From Isohypsibius dastychi (Eukaryota > Tardigrada > Eutardigrada > Parachela > Isohypsibiidae): a stretch of DNA of 20,634 bases. Each line of letters starts with the position of its first letter. Within the stretch, counting starts at the first letter, position 1. Location of the stretch: NCBI GenBank assembly GCA_034696485.1, contig JAQIWT010000425.1, positions 1 to 20,634 on the forward strand, in the 5' to 3' direction. This document shows, piece after piece, positions 1-10,800 of the stretch. The position numbers were made by a program, and so were the translations under genes. The notes under the pieces were generated by a model. It was not told the DNA's origin, did not search any database, and worked only from the letters and a program-made list of their open reading frames with translations.

Positions 1-258
1 TGCAACGGCGGACGGCGCGCGCCTTTGATCTTTGATAGAGGCCAGGCAGACTTTTTACAACTTTCTGGTTTTCCTTCTAAGGTGCCCCGAAATTGAACTC
101 GGCTGTTAAGTCCCCCCCCCCCCTTGGGGGGGGGGGACAAAAATCATGGAACGGATGTAGATTTTCCAAAGCGTAAGACAATGGCGGTTCGGTCATCTAT
201 TGATGTAACACGAACTCCAATGTCATGCTGGGAATAAAAACAAAAGGTCACAACCTAC
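1..258. other. Left edge: intron of the agrin gene plus a C/G palindrome
   Basis: After the exon ending at 259 (donor GTAGGT on the minus strand) I see no further follistatin exon. A possible acceptor near 228 leads straight to an in-frame TGA in the required phase and was not used. The stretch also holds the C12-TT-G11 tract listed separately. Confidence 0.5.
112..136. repeat. C12-TT-G11 palindromic homopolymer tract
   Basis: Twelve C, two T and eleven G in a row. It is self-complementary, so it can fold into a hairpin with a tight loop, and each strand also has a long G run able to form a quadruplex. It lies in agrin intronic sequence. Such tracts are also common sites of sequencing or assembly error. 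Confidence 0.85.
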
Positions 259-3200
259 CGCATGGAAATGGAGCGGCGACGACAATAAATCTCCGTTCAA
301 GACAAGCCGTCCTCCGAAGTTCACACTGAAAAAAGAGGAAATGAAAAAGGGGTCATTTAATCAATAATATGTGAGCGATGTCGTAGAGACAGGAACCAGC
401 TGCCTTAAACGTAAGTGCCTTAAAAGTTGCGTCTTGACTTGGAAATTACCATAAGGCGTCTCTTGAGTGTTGTGACGGAAGAAAAAAGAAGCGTTTCCGT
501 TATTGGTAATTATTAGCCTCTGGACAAAACATTTTCCAATCAAACAGTTTGAAAACTTGATTAAACTGTACCATGAAAAATGAACAAGTGTTTGAACTTA
601 CGTCGTTGTGATATGTCACTCCATCCACTCCACAAACTGGCTTCTTTTCCTGTGAAAAAAGGAAGGATGATTAGAACAAGTGCCAGGAGTATAAAATTAA
701 ATGTATACGTGCTGCAATGCATGTAATTTTTCACTTACTTTGGGACACTTGTTCGGGCAAATACACTGCGGGGAACCTCTGGAGTCCATTTCGCACTTTG
801 AATAGAAGTCACATTGCTTCTTTTCGCAGCCGCCTGAAATACAGTACTGATTGACCATAAGTATTGAATTTATTCTGGACGAAGTATTCAGATTATTTTC
901 TATAGTGATTCTTAAGCACTGTTTTTTTCGGGTACCGGTATTTGTTCGATACGTCCGATTCAGCTTGGTGCTGAATTCTGAGAAACACCGAAGCCCACTT
1001 GATCACTTTTAAGGATGAGAGAAATTGTAGATGAACCAAACTGGATACTTCAATAATTTCAGTTTGCTTAAAGTTTGAAGATGAGTATAAATATGGTACA
1101 TAATCACTTCATTACTTATGCCAACACCGTACTCAATGATGTTGAGTGCGGGAAAGAAGATGGTCGATAAAATCTGAGCTTGGATATTTACATGGTGTCC
1201 GATACATTGCGTTTGCTCAAAGGAACAAAAAATCTGCTTCCTGCGGTATCAGTTTAAATTTACCAATTTCCTGTGCCAATCACGAATTCCAAGCAAACTC
1301 CTGTTCTTGATCGAACAAATGTTCCCACTGGGAATATCAATGGTGAGAAGCGAGCTTCTTAACATGGCTTCGTGCAATATGTCACCTTGCTTGCATCTAA
1401 TTCAACTCGACGGCAGATGTCCAAAAATCGATCAGCTGACTAAAAGCACTAATTAATAAATTATCAGTTCGACATGACAGAAAGATAATCCAATAACCTC
1501 TCCGAAATATTCCAATTGTTATATAGGTCAGGAAAACCAAAACAATTTCCATCATGTATTTTTTCCCTAAATTTACAAAAATTGATTGCATCGATCAGAT
1601 TGTTTAGTGTGTTATAGCATATAATGTCGAGGGACTTTTTCGAAAAAGAAAAGATTACAAGAATTATAGGTTAAATGAACGGATGCAACTATCAATTCTC
1701 TCGTCTCGTGAGAATAAAAAGTGTCCATAAAGCTTACCGCATACGCCAGCAGATTCGACGGTGATTGTACGCTGTTCTTTACAGGAAGCTAATTGTAGTT
1801 GGCAGCGGTCGTTATAAGTGACATTATCTGTGCCGCAAACAAACCCATCAGGTCGAAGATCTTTATTCGGGAAGGCATCGCATGATGTTGGACATTCACA
1901 TTTGTATCCTGTTAAATAATTCCCGCTGCATTTTGCGCCGAACGCGCATGGAGTGTTGCCGCATGGGTCTTCCACATCTGCAAATAAACCACAGTCCAGA
2001 AGTCAGCATAAATTTGCCGGCAACTTGACAGACTGAATTATAGTCACACCATGTAATGAGGGCATAAAGAGGCATTGATCTTGATCACGAACTGGACAAG
2101 TAAACACCAACAATATTTCACAAATAATGGCAAACATATTCCCAAGAGTCCGCTAGTGCATTGACTCCTCTTGCCCGCACAACGAAAAGTCCACGTTAAA
2201 TAAGTAAACACTTCGGATTTTTTTCGTCCAGATCCACATTATCCCAAAGTTTAAATCTTGTCATTAATGAGGATAAATGGAATAAGTCGAGCGCGCATGG
2301 TAAGGAATACTTTTCCCTTCATTCCACTCTGCGGCTTCTTGCAGCCTTATCCAAATTAACAAACAGATGTAATTTTCAGACCAACCGGAAGTGGTGTTAC
2401 TCAATACAATTCCAGTGGCCAGATTTTTAAAAAGACGATATAAAGGGGAACAGTGTAGAGTTTCACAGTGGCCTGTCAGGCTTTCATAAATGAAATAGTT
2501 TAATATGCATGCCTTTTAACGTTTCTGGAAACCAGGTCACAAATTTAACGAAGAAAATTGGTAGCTAGTTACACTTTGCAGCTTCTGGTTCCCTGCTGAG
2601 CTATCAAACGGCCAATACCCATTTCATCCAGCCCCGCCTTTCCGTTAAATTCGGGAGTGCGGGAGGAAAGGACACGAAATCCCTTGGATTATCCCTGATA
2701 TAATAAACTATTTGCCGGAAGAACATACTTCAGAATGGGTGTCTAGAAAAACACAGCTTGTTTTTCAAGCAGATTTTGCTGGTATCTGATTACGTCAAAT
2801 AATTCGATTTTCTAAACCCAACAAAAACACACTGATTTTCCTTCAAATCTGTGGATTGCCTTCAGAATATATGAACGTCTAAACTTGTTTGATTGTAGTA
2901 ACATCAACGTAATCTTTTCGACCGCATATTTTTTGAAAATTCTCTTCGCTGGTTGATCATTTTCAACAAAAAAATATTGGTTGTTCCAAATTGGTCAGTA
3001 AACAAAGCCAAGTCCCTCCTTTTCTCCAGTTCATAAAAAGAAAAATTCGAAGATAAACTAATCAATATACCGATCGCATTGGCAAAAAAACGTCCAAAAG
3101 TGCGTTCACCGTCCTTGATAAGCATCATCCGGAAAAAATGTGTGGTAGCTCTTAACAAACTGTATGGTAATTGATGCTTCCAAACTCAATTTACTTGCTG

Positions 3201-6200
3201 GCAACGCTCTTGAACAGTTGACATTCACAAGCAAATGTGTGACATTATTCCCAAGAAAATGGGAGTGTGACCACTCTTCCCTGTTTCTTTATTTTGTAGT
3301 TATGGTTAAAATGATGTAAATTATTGAAATGGCAAATGCAGTTTGTTTCACTTGGGTGAACAGCTTAAAACTCGCTACTTGGGAGTTTGACATCACTTGC
3401 AGGAGCAGTGTTCCCGACAGGGAGACCACTTGCTCAGCCGTATCCTTTCTATCTTCTGGGAAGACAAAATGGATTGATGTGGAAAGGCAATCACCGATCT
3501 CGCTTTTATGTGAAATCAAAATGCGGAAACCCGTGCGTGATTTCGGCCTCATTTTATAAGCAATCAAACTCGTTAAAATATTAAGGCACGCTGACCACTG
3601 TCATAAACCACTTCCTCAGTTCAAGCTGCTCCTCGTTCGTGAAATTGTATTTTTGCCGTCTGCATTGGATAATTTTCATGGTCATTTAATATTTTCTACC
3701 AGATGAAAAAATCTAGGTTTTGTGTCTCCATATATTCGCGTTGCAAATTTACTAATTCTAAAAGGCGTTAATTTTATAGCCAAAAGACGAGCTGGAAAAC
3801 GCAGGATGCTTTCGGTCTCTGTTAGCAGGCCTTGTTTGTAAATTACTCTAAAGGCGTTTGTCCATCAGATACTTAACCTCGAGGGAAAGACGTTCAGGGA
3901 GTGTTAACGACTTTAGAGACCACATAAAATAAATTGTCCTGAAAATCGTAAGGGATCAGTGAGAGCCAAGCTGACCGGTAGCATGGCATCGTTTCTACAA
4001 CGAAGGAATCTAGACAATGTTTTTTGGCTGAGCAGTGGGGACCGCAGCTCCCGTTTGACCATCATATTAAAATCTAACAGACAAAAATTTAAAAATGTCA
4101 CTCTCGTTCCTGAAGAAAAACTTTCCCCTTACTCTCGTTTTAGTTTGATCGGCTAACTATTTTGTCGATAAATTGATAGTTGATTTGGTCAACTTAATTC
4201 ACTGTGGAGGTATTTATTTTCTAGATCGGTCAACAATTTACTTACCGACACATCCTGGTTTTCCTGTTGTGGAGTTCACTCGACAAACTGCTTTATGACC
4301 GCAGTAAATTCGTTCACATGGCGCTGAAAAAGCAAACGTTTCATTTCGAAGTAAGATTTCTGGCACATCTGTACGTTTCGTACTAAGTACTTCAAAACAG
4401 GAAGCTGTGGTAATTTTTCTCTTTCGCTAAGGCGATTAAAGCTCTTTGCGCTTTCCTAGCTGAGCACGGTGATTTTTTTCAGACTTACTTTCGGTGACGG
4501 GCCGGCGAGTAGTAAACGTCCTTCCTGTGAAAAACAAATTGTTCAAGTTCGGAGTTTATTCCGGACTTTTTGGTGCATGAAACGCATGGTTGGTAACTTT
4601 CAGATTTCGATGAAATCAATCTCAAATATTTATTAATTTATTGTCATGTTGGTTCTTCAGTTCACTCACATTATTTTAAATTTTCTTTAGTTATAGGTAA
4701 GTATACGCATTTAACAATAAAGACCGTGTGAAAAATACGCCTCTTTGGATGGCGAACATGAATGAACGACGCGTGGGCAGTGAAATGAGTATCATAAACG
4801 TTTGCCATTTCGCAAAAAGAGGTTTGAGAATTATAAACTGTTTGCTCGTCGCGCTAAGCGATTACCAAAGAAAAAAGAAAATAATATCATCAAAAAAAGA
4901 TTATCATTACATCTTCAGAGAAAAAGACAGGGAAAATGATACCAATTTTTCGCGCGTTGATGACTTTGACCTGCCCACTGCTGTTTTAGAACTAGTTTGA
5001 GGTCTGGTCACTTCATCGGAACCACTGCTTTTCATAAGACGAGACTCGTGATTGATTAGAGAAGTTAATATTCAAGCGAACTTGTTAAACGAACATTCAA
5101 ACTTCTGATACTTCTGATAATGTTTGCTTTTCAAGTACCCTAAGTCAACAGGTGTGTTTGTTCCTTTTCCAATCGGCGAGAAATCGAGACTAAAGGAAAA
5201 GTTTATTTGACATTTGTTGCTCTTTTAGACCGGCTTGACTGGAGTTAAACAAACTAAAACATATTGTTGAAGAAAGTAATATGAATGAAGAAAATCAAGA
5301 CATTCCAGCGGTCCCGCTGTTCTAACCTTCCAAGTGCTGAACTTGATACTTTTGTTTATTTCATATGGGAAAACAAGTTCGGTCAAATTGACCCGGGTTT
5401 GCAACACATCCCTCAAACGCTCAGAAGACAGTATTCGAAATGATCTCATCATCACCGATTTTTACCACTTAATTAACGCTTTCAACACCACGACATATAT
5501 ATCATGGTATGATTCCCACGACAAAATCAGCAACAGAATGTCAGAACATTTTGTAACAGGATAGCCGTCTAAAAGCTCACTCATCTGCAAGTTAATCTTG
5601 ATTATGTTTGACAATCATCTATTCAGCGTGGATCGTTGTTAATTAATTCGTTGTTTCTCATTAATTTCGTCCTGATGAAAAGCATTGAGAATCAGGGAAT
5701 CATTCACAAATGAAAAAGTAAAATTCAAACGAACTCAAGATACAAAAATCAAACCCTGAGATTGTAGGTGTCTGAAATATGGTTACACAAAATATAATAA
5801 CATAAATATGCACACGATGAAATTTTATGTCGGTGCTATTTTTACCGATAAAAAAAAACTTAAAAAGATCTTAATTATTCAATTTCATGATAGTGCGTAA
5901 ACGAGAATCAATTCCATGATGAATTCATGAATGATCATTTCATGGAGCTCGACTTGCTTACCTTTTAGATATCCCGAAATTGCATCAAGATTTTTGAGTG
6001 TGAGGCGGATGATACTGGAATTCAACCGAAAATTTCCGGTAACCGGATTCTTTTCCAGCAGAAATATCTTGGTATCCCGTTTCGATACAAATGAGTCGCA
6101 AATATTCCTGTCACCAAAGTTCTCGACAAGAATCAGGCTGTTGAACTGTATGTCAGATTTCCGGCCTTTAATGACCCTCTTGACAGCAACTTGACCTTTA

Positions 6201-6403
6201 TAAGACTTCCCAATAAGGATCGAGCTATCCTCCGGAATGCTGAGCACCGTCCCGGTAATGATGATCTCTGAATTCTGCTCCCGCGTGAAAAGGCCATCCT
6301 CTCTGCAGTTTCGAGACCTTGGGAAATGTATCCAGGATGCAGAGCTCTGTTGAAAGATAACCAGATTAAATAAAATAATATTAACTAGAATTCCACAGAT
6401 CAT
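259..6403 (-). CDS. AGRN: Agrin, 5' part: signal peptide, NtA domain, follistatin modules (3' end outside window)
   Basis: Secreted basement-membrane proteoglycan core protein; in vertebrates the NtA domain binds the laminin coiled coil. Exons in transcript order: 6403-5962, 4524-4489, 4323-4246, 1977-1738, 833-739, 649-602, 325-259. All junction phases agree, giving 335 residues plus one base, so the gene continues left of the window. Residues 1-23 are a hydrophobic signal peptide. Residues 32-147 match NtA: ITGTV, IKGRK, FGDRNICDSF, DTKIF, LNSS and IRLTLKNLD lie at the expected places. The linker at 148-160 is rich in Thr and Arg. A follistatin N-half follows (161-185, six-residue Cys pattern CERIYC), then a full module (186-266, Kazal signature VCGTDNVTYNDRCQL) and a second (267-335, VCGVDGVTYHND then CELRRTAC). 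The start is the first ATG before the signal peptide. The recurring phase-1 joins at module edges are typical of shuffled extracellular domains. Identity is secure; exons left of 259 are not visible. Confidence 0.92.
834..1737 (-). other. Agrin intron between exons 4 and 5
   Basis: A 904-nt intron, GTAAGC to TTTCAG on the minus strand. It contains a small imperfect hairpin (arms 1127-1136 and 1142-1151, one mismatch, 5-nt loop). No coding signal was recognised on either strand. Confidence 0.7.
1738..1977 (-). other. AGRN: Agrin exon 4: complete follistatin-Kazal module
   Basis: A 240-nt exon preceded by TTTATTTGCAG and followed by GTAAGC. It encodes a FOLN half (DPCGNTPCAFGAKC, then CECPTSC) and a Kazal half (VCGTDNVTYNDRCQL, ASC, ending AGVC). 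It enters and leaves in phase 1, so it is a symmetric, skippable module. Confidence 0.93.
1978..4245 (-). other. Large agrin intron between exons 3 and 4
   Basis: A 2268-nt intron with donor GTAAGT and acceptor TTGCAG on the minus strand. I looked for a Kazal signature (xCGxDGxTYxNxC) that would complete the first follistatin module and found none. The open stretches inside have no recognisable domain. AT-rich, with no tandem repeats. Confidence 0.65.
4525..5961 (-). other. Agrin intron 1
   Basis: A 1437-nt intron between the NtA exon and the 36-nt linker exon, GTAAGC to TTTTTCACAG on the minus strand. It includes an open stretch of about 90 codons on the plus strand (4728-5000) that lacks an ATG at its start, splice context and family resemblance. 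Nothing else was seen. Confidence 0.65.
5962..6403 (-). other. AGRN: Agrin exon 1: signal peptide plus NtA domain
   Basis: One 442-nt exon carries the whole signal peptide (hydrophobic core about residues 5-17, likely cleavage near SSAS/W) and the whole NtA domain. It ends with GTAAGC after one base of the next codon. Cys33 and Cys102 remain as a likely disulfide pair, and Asn128-Ser-Ser is a glycosylation sequon. As I recall the vertebrate domain, two further cysteines (in its TYSCKV and VEFCVED stretches) fall here on YKGQV and AISGY, so a second disulfide appears absent. NtA has an OB-like fold related to TIMP/netrin modules. Confidence 0.9.
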
Positions 6404-7889
6404 GTTTTAGATTGGAATACAAGGCAGTGATGACTTCTTATAAATAAATACGGGTGAACTAGCGACAAGATTTTGCCTTGACTGAAATGATTTAGTTGTA
6501 CCGCTAAACAGAGTGACCACTGGATTCCACCAGCGTTCAGCGCTTGAGTGATCTCTCAACTCTGTCTGAGATTTATTTACTAAAATAGCACCTTCCACCG
6601 AAATCCGCAGGAATTCCATCCTGAACGCTAATTTTGACAAACATGTCAGCTGAAGAGATATCCGATCTTTTGACGCAGATGCGTTAGAGTAGCATTAGAT
6701 TCTTTTTGGTCCAAAACATCTGGAAAAACAAGGGAGTATTATTATATTAGAAAAAAGATTTTATCTGACAGGGAACAACACTGTATTTACCAAAAGTCCA
6801 ACTGACTTAATTGACTAATTAAAAATCAAGAAACTAGGCGGGCATATATATTATTTAATTCCGCCAAAAATCTGACGTGACTTTTTTCCAAGCTATTGAA
6901 TATAATTGCTACTATTAAATGTTATTTAAATATTTTTAGAAACTCAACATAATTTTACCCAGGGAGAAAAAATCCAAGACCAGAAAAATTACCTATGTGG
7001 TTCCGATTTATTTTCGGTCCCAACGCCTTCGAATGGGTTCTGACCAAATGCTATTGAGTTCGGTCAATTAATTATTCGCAGCATATTTTTTTCTGGTATC
7101 TGCTGGATATTAATATTCAAAGTTTCTTCCTGATGTGTTATGGACAGCACTATGTTCCAGTAATTTTAGAGGAAATCATCGTTACCTGGTTTTCCGCCAG
7201 GTCAGTTCAAATATTGTGCCGTAACTCGGCTGACCAGAGCTGCCGAATTACAGTGAGTCACGCTCGCCGCATCGATTTTTCAACATGACTTGACAAACAG
7301 TTCACCCAGTTATCCAGCTATACTCCATTCCCGAAACCTTCAATTCTCTTGTTTCTCACTGCTTTCTGATAAGTGCGATCCACAATCAACACCAAAAACT
7401 ATCGCTTGAAAAAAATCGGTTTTTCACCATCGATGACCTCGTGAGTGATGCAGAATCGTCGTTCCTATTTTAGAACTGGAAAATAAGGTAAGACCTGAAT
7501 TACAGTTCAATCCCTAAAATGCCCGGCTGGACTTTCGACATTCTTGAAATATTTGCCAAACAAACTCGAACGGTGAAGGTGTTTCCTCTGACGTAAGCGC
7601 CGGCATATGCATCTGTATCAACCAAGGTTAGGTAACTTCTTCGCTTCACACACAAGCAGACAGGCAAGGCAAGAGCAAGACAGACCATAAATGTAGGATA
7701 TAATACATATATGAAGACAGACAGACACGCGTTTCCGTTTCCGAATGTTTGTTATTTTCGTGAGCTTGCTCATAAACTTGAGAATCAAATCGCCCTTGGC
7801 TTTTTTGGCGTGAAGTGTACGTGAATAGTCGTTAATCTGACAAGTTATCATACCTAATCATGTCGATGACAAGTCAACACTCCTAAGTC
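6404..7889. promoter_or_regulatory. Divergent upstream region shared by agrin and the coiled-coil gene
   Basis: 1486 bp separate the agrin ATG (minus, 6403) from the coiled-coil ATG (plus, 7890), so both promoters and 5' UTRs should lie here, possibly with non-coding 5' exons. A TATA-like string (ATTTATTTATAAG, minus strand) lies near 6437-6449, too close to the agrin ATG to be convincing. A short hairpin ACCTGG..CCAGGT occurs at about 7186-7203. A CAGACAG/AAGACAGA-rich patch lies at 7655-7730. No gene was recognised. Confidence 0.5.
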
Positions 7890-10800
7890 ATGGCGGAAGA
7901 TTACCGTAGATCCTGGAATTCTAGACGGGACACATCTGGTGTTATCCGCTGGATGCCGTCATCGGCTGTTATCGTTGATAACCTGAAGTCCATTTTCAGA
8001 CCTCGTCGCCCTTGTTTTTCTGCTGGATCACTGAGACATTCCACCTCCGTTACGAAGATGAATCATTCCAAGCCAACAAGTTCCTCAAGTTCCGACGCCG
8101 AGGATTCCTCATCATACAACGAGTCCTCCACGTCATCTTCAAATGTCGTTGAAAATACGGATTCTTTGGTCGCCGGAATAGCTTCTACGGAACATGAGCT
8201 GAGATGGAATTTCGCGGATTCAAAGACGACGTCTTGGACTCGTACCACCTGTGGATGCTCTGAAACTGTGGAGGGAAATGTTATCTCTACAAGATCAGAT
8301 TCATCGGTTGATGCCTCTGTTGGCCCTTGTCCTTGTTTTGTTCAAAGCCGTGATCCGCGTGCCTTGCGGAATTTCCATCCACCTGGTTCTTTCTCCGTTG
8401 TCCAGTCGACGGATACCAAGGATATCGTTCGACTCCGGCAGAATTATGGAACGGTCACGGTATGTCCAGTTGAATTTATTGAGGAGGATATAGAGGCTTG
8501 TTAGTTTTATGTTGAAATTTTGTTATACTTTCGGAGAATCTCGCGGATTGAATTTACGAATTGATTACGTTGTTTCAGCTTGACCGTGGTCCATGAATTT
8601 GGTCAAAAACAGCGAACGCGATATACTACTTACAGATGTACTTTTCTGGCTAAATATTGCTGTATTGCAGAAGCAGTGTGACTCGCTACAAGAAGAAGTT
8701 GATCGTTTGGAAGCCTCCCTCGGGCTGCTCTCAGAAACGAAACTTTCTGGATCTGTGGAAAAGGAAATCCGTGTTGTTCTTTTTGGAGATATGGTAAAGA
8801 AAATTCACAGTGAAATAAATGTTCGATGTTTTATTTTTCGCCGGAAGTAACTGTATTATTGGAACAGGGTTCAGCGTTGGCTGATGAATTACCAAAAAAC
8901 AGTCTTTCTGAGGGTCTCTACGCCCTCAACGTTAATCTGCTGCAGAAACTCGAAATGGAAAAGAAGAAAGTTAATGGTGATAAGGAAGATCAGAAGCGGA
9001 TGACTTTGCAGCTGGAAAGTCTGATAGCTATGGTGTGTTCAGTTTGATTGTGGATTCGGGGTATTTCATCAGTTTTCTGTTTCAGGTGAATGCCTTTCAG
9101 AAGCGGTTTGAGGATAGAATGTCACAGTTTCAAGACAGCATTCCTCGTCTTGTTGCTGATGGGAGAGAAGATCGAGCCGAAAGTGGTTTTGACGACTCCA
9201 TGTCTTACGATCCGACACTTCTGCGTGAATTCGGGGAACTGGATGAAGAATCAACTGAATATTTGGATAGAACTAACCTGTCAGAAATTTTCACATCTTT
9301 GCTTTGACTGATAGTCGAGATATTTTTTTCTGCAGAACACCTTTGGCCCGTGGAATGCAAGTTAAGCAAAGCAGCGACATCCCGTTGACGGTCGAATTGA
9401 AAGCGATTGTAGGCGACTTGCGTAAAGTGCTGACAGAAGTTTCTGACCGTGAGCAGAAATGGTGTGAAGAACGACAGGTAATTTCACGGCTTATATGTGC
9501 AGTGATGTTGCTAACATTCTACCTAACATGGGGCTTTTCTGGTTGCGGTTAGCGCTGGTCTTTATATTCTACTAATCTGTGCTCTCGCTTGAGTGCTTTG
9601 TGGAAACTTATTCTCGAATTAACATCGGCTTACCGGAACCATCGCTCATTATGCGGCTCGGTGTTCAACCAGCTAAAACATGACCTTATTGCTTTTCTGA
9701 CCAATCTTCGCAATCTTCCCGCTTTGCTTTTTGCTTCGGTGGAGGTAAAAGTTGAACTCCCTGCGTTCAAGACTGTTTGAATGTCAATGCGGGATTGTTT
9801 AGGCGAAGTCAGTGGAAACACAGGAGCAGACGTCTTCTAGCGCCGCGGAAGCCAGGTTTGACTGCTCGCCGCTGTTTTATGAGCGAGGTGTCATATTTGT
9901 AATATTTCAGAGAAGCTGTCACGTATGATACGAAAGGTTGCCAGTCCGATTTTCAGGATGCACGTGAGCTTCAGGTACAGCTTTGCCTTTTGGGTAAGGT
10001 AACTCGTAACAGATAAGTTGAATCTTGTTGCAGGAATTGCAGGAGGAATATGTTATGTTGGAGACAAGGCACCAATCTGCTGTTGAGCGACTTCAGATTT
10101 GCTGTCAGGAGAAAATCTTGGCTGAATCTGGTGCTGAAAAGTTGAAGGACGAAATCCAAATGCTGTAAATTGTTTGGGGTGGCTTCCAGGATTTCTATTT
10201 TCAATTACCTGGGTGATCATACGTTTTTGCATGTTTTCAGGCAGTACGAAAAGGAGTCTCTCTTGAGACGAAATGAGGTATGACTTGTCACTCCTCATGT
10301 GCGTACTTACAGCTTCACGAAACACGTGTATTGTAGCGAACTCTGATGTCCCTCAATGCTGTCCAGAACGAAAAGATGGCTCTTGAAAGCTCTCTCGCTG
10401 CTGTGTCGGCAGATTTGGAAAAGTCTTCCTCAACTGGACTTTTAGTAGAGCAGGAATCTCGGGTATTGCGGAAGCGGATTGTCGACCTTAAATCGGTGAA
10501 TGAGGATCTACGTACGGAACAAAGGGGCTTCACCGCGTGCATAGCCGAATTGTACGTGTGACCTTTCTAGTACTCCACGATAATCTCATTTTTGTTTTTG
10601 TATTTAGAAGAAAAAAGGGAGAAGACCAACAAGCAGAACTGTTGGATATCAAGAAACAGTTGTCGGCCTCTTCTGAACTGAATCAACAGTTGGGATGTGA
10701 TTTGAATCAGAAGTCGGAGAGTGTTGTTGTGTTTAATGTCGAGTTGGAAGCCGAGCGAAAGAATTGCGACACACTTCGACAGAAAATCGCAGATTACGAG

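Noticed and set aside
361-543. Minus-strand open stretch including ALTFKAAGSC, which looks like the end of a Kazal domain
   Set aside because: A strong acceptor and exon at 325-259 complete the Kazal module in phase (CELRRTAC...PFPCG), so this stretch is intron and the resemblance is chance.
1127-1151. Small hairpin (10-bp arms, one mismatch, 5-nt loop) in an agrin intron
   Set aside because: Short enough to occur by chance in 20 kb, and no flanking feature supports a function.
1664-1735. Reading past the agrin donor at 1737, which stays open for about 25 more codons
   Set aside because: The GTAAGC donor and the perfect G|GC join to 833 show that it is intron; the extra residues have no domain character.
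3289-3584. Overlapping open stretches on both strands in the large agrin intron
   Set aside because: No splice context, no domain, and mutually overlapping frames; typical of chance in intronic DNA.
4728-5000. Plus-strand open stretch of about 90 codons
   Set aside because: Lies within agrin intron 1, lacks an ATG at its start, has a lysine-rich AT-driven composition and no recognisable family.
7500-7851. Two overlapping minus-strand open stretches with a Cys/Leu-rich piece
   Set aside because: Located in the divergent upstream region, with no supported splice path to agrin or to any domain.
8579-8670. Strong acceptor TTGTTTCAG at 8570-8578, suggesting an extra exon in the coiled-coil gene
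   Set aside because: In the required phase it hits TGA at the sixth codon, and no donor before that stop keeps the frame. A single 211-nt intron (8460-8670) fits; a rare poison exon is not excluded.
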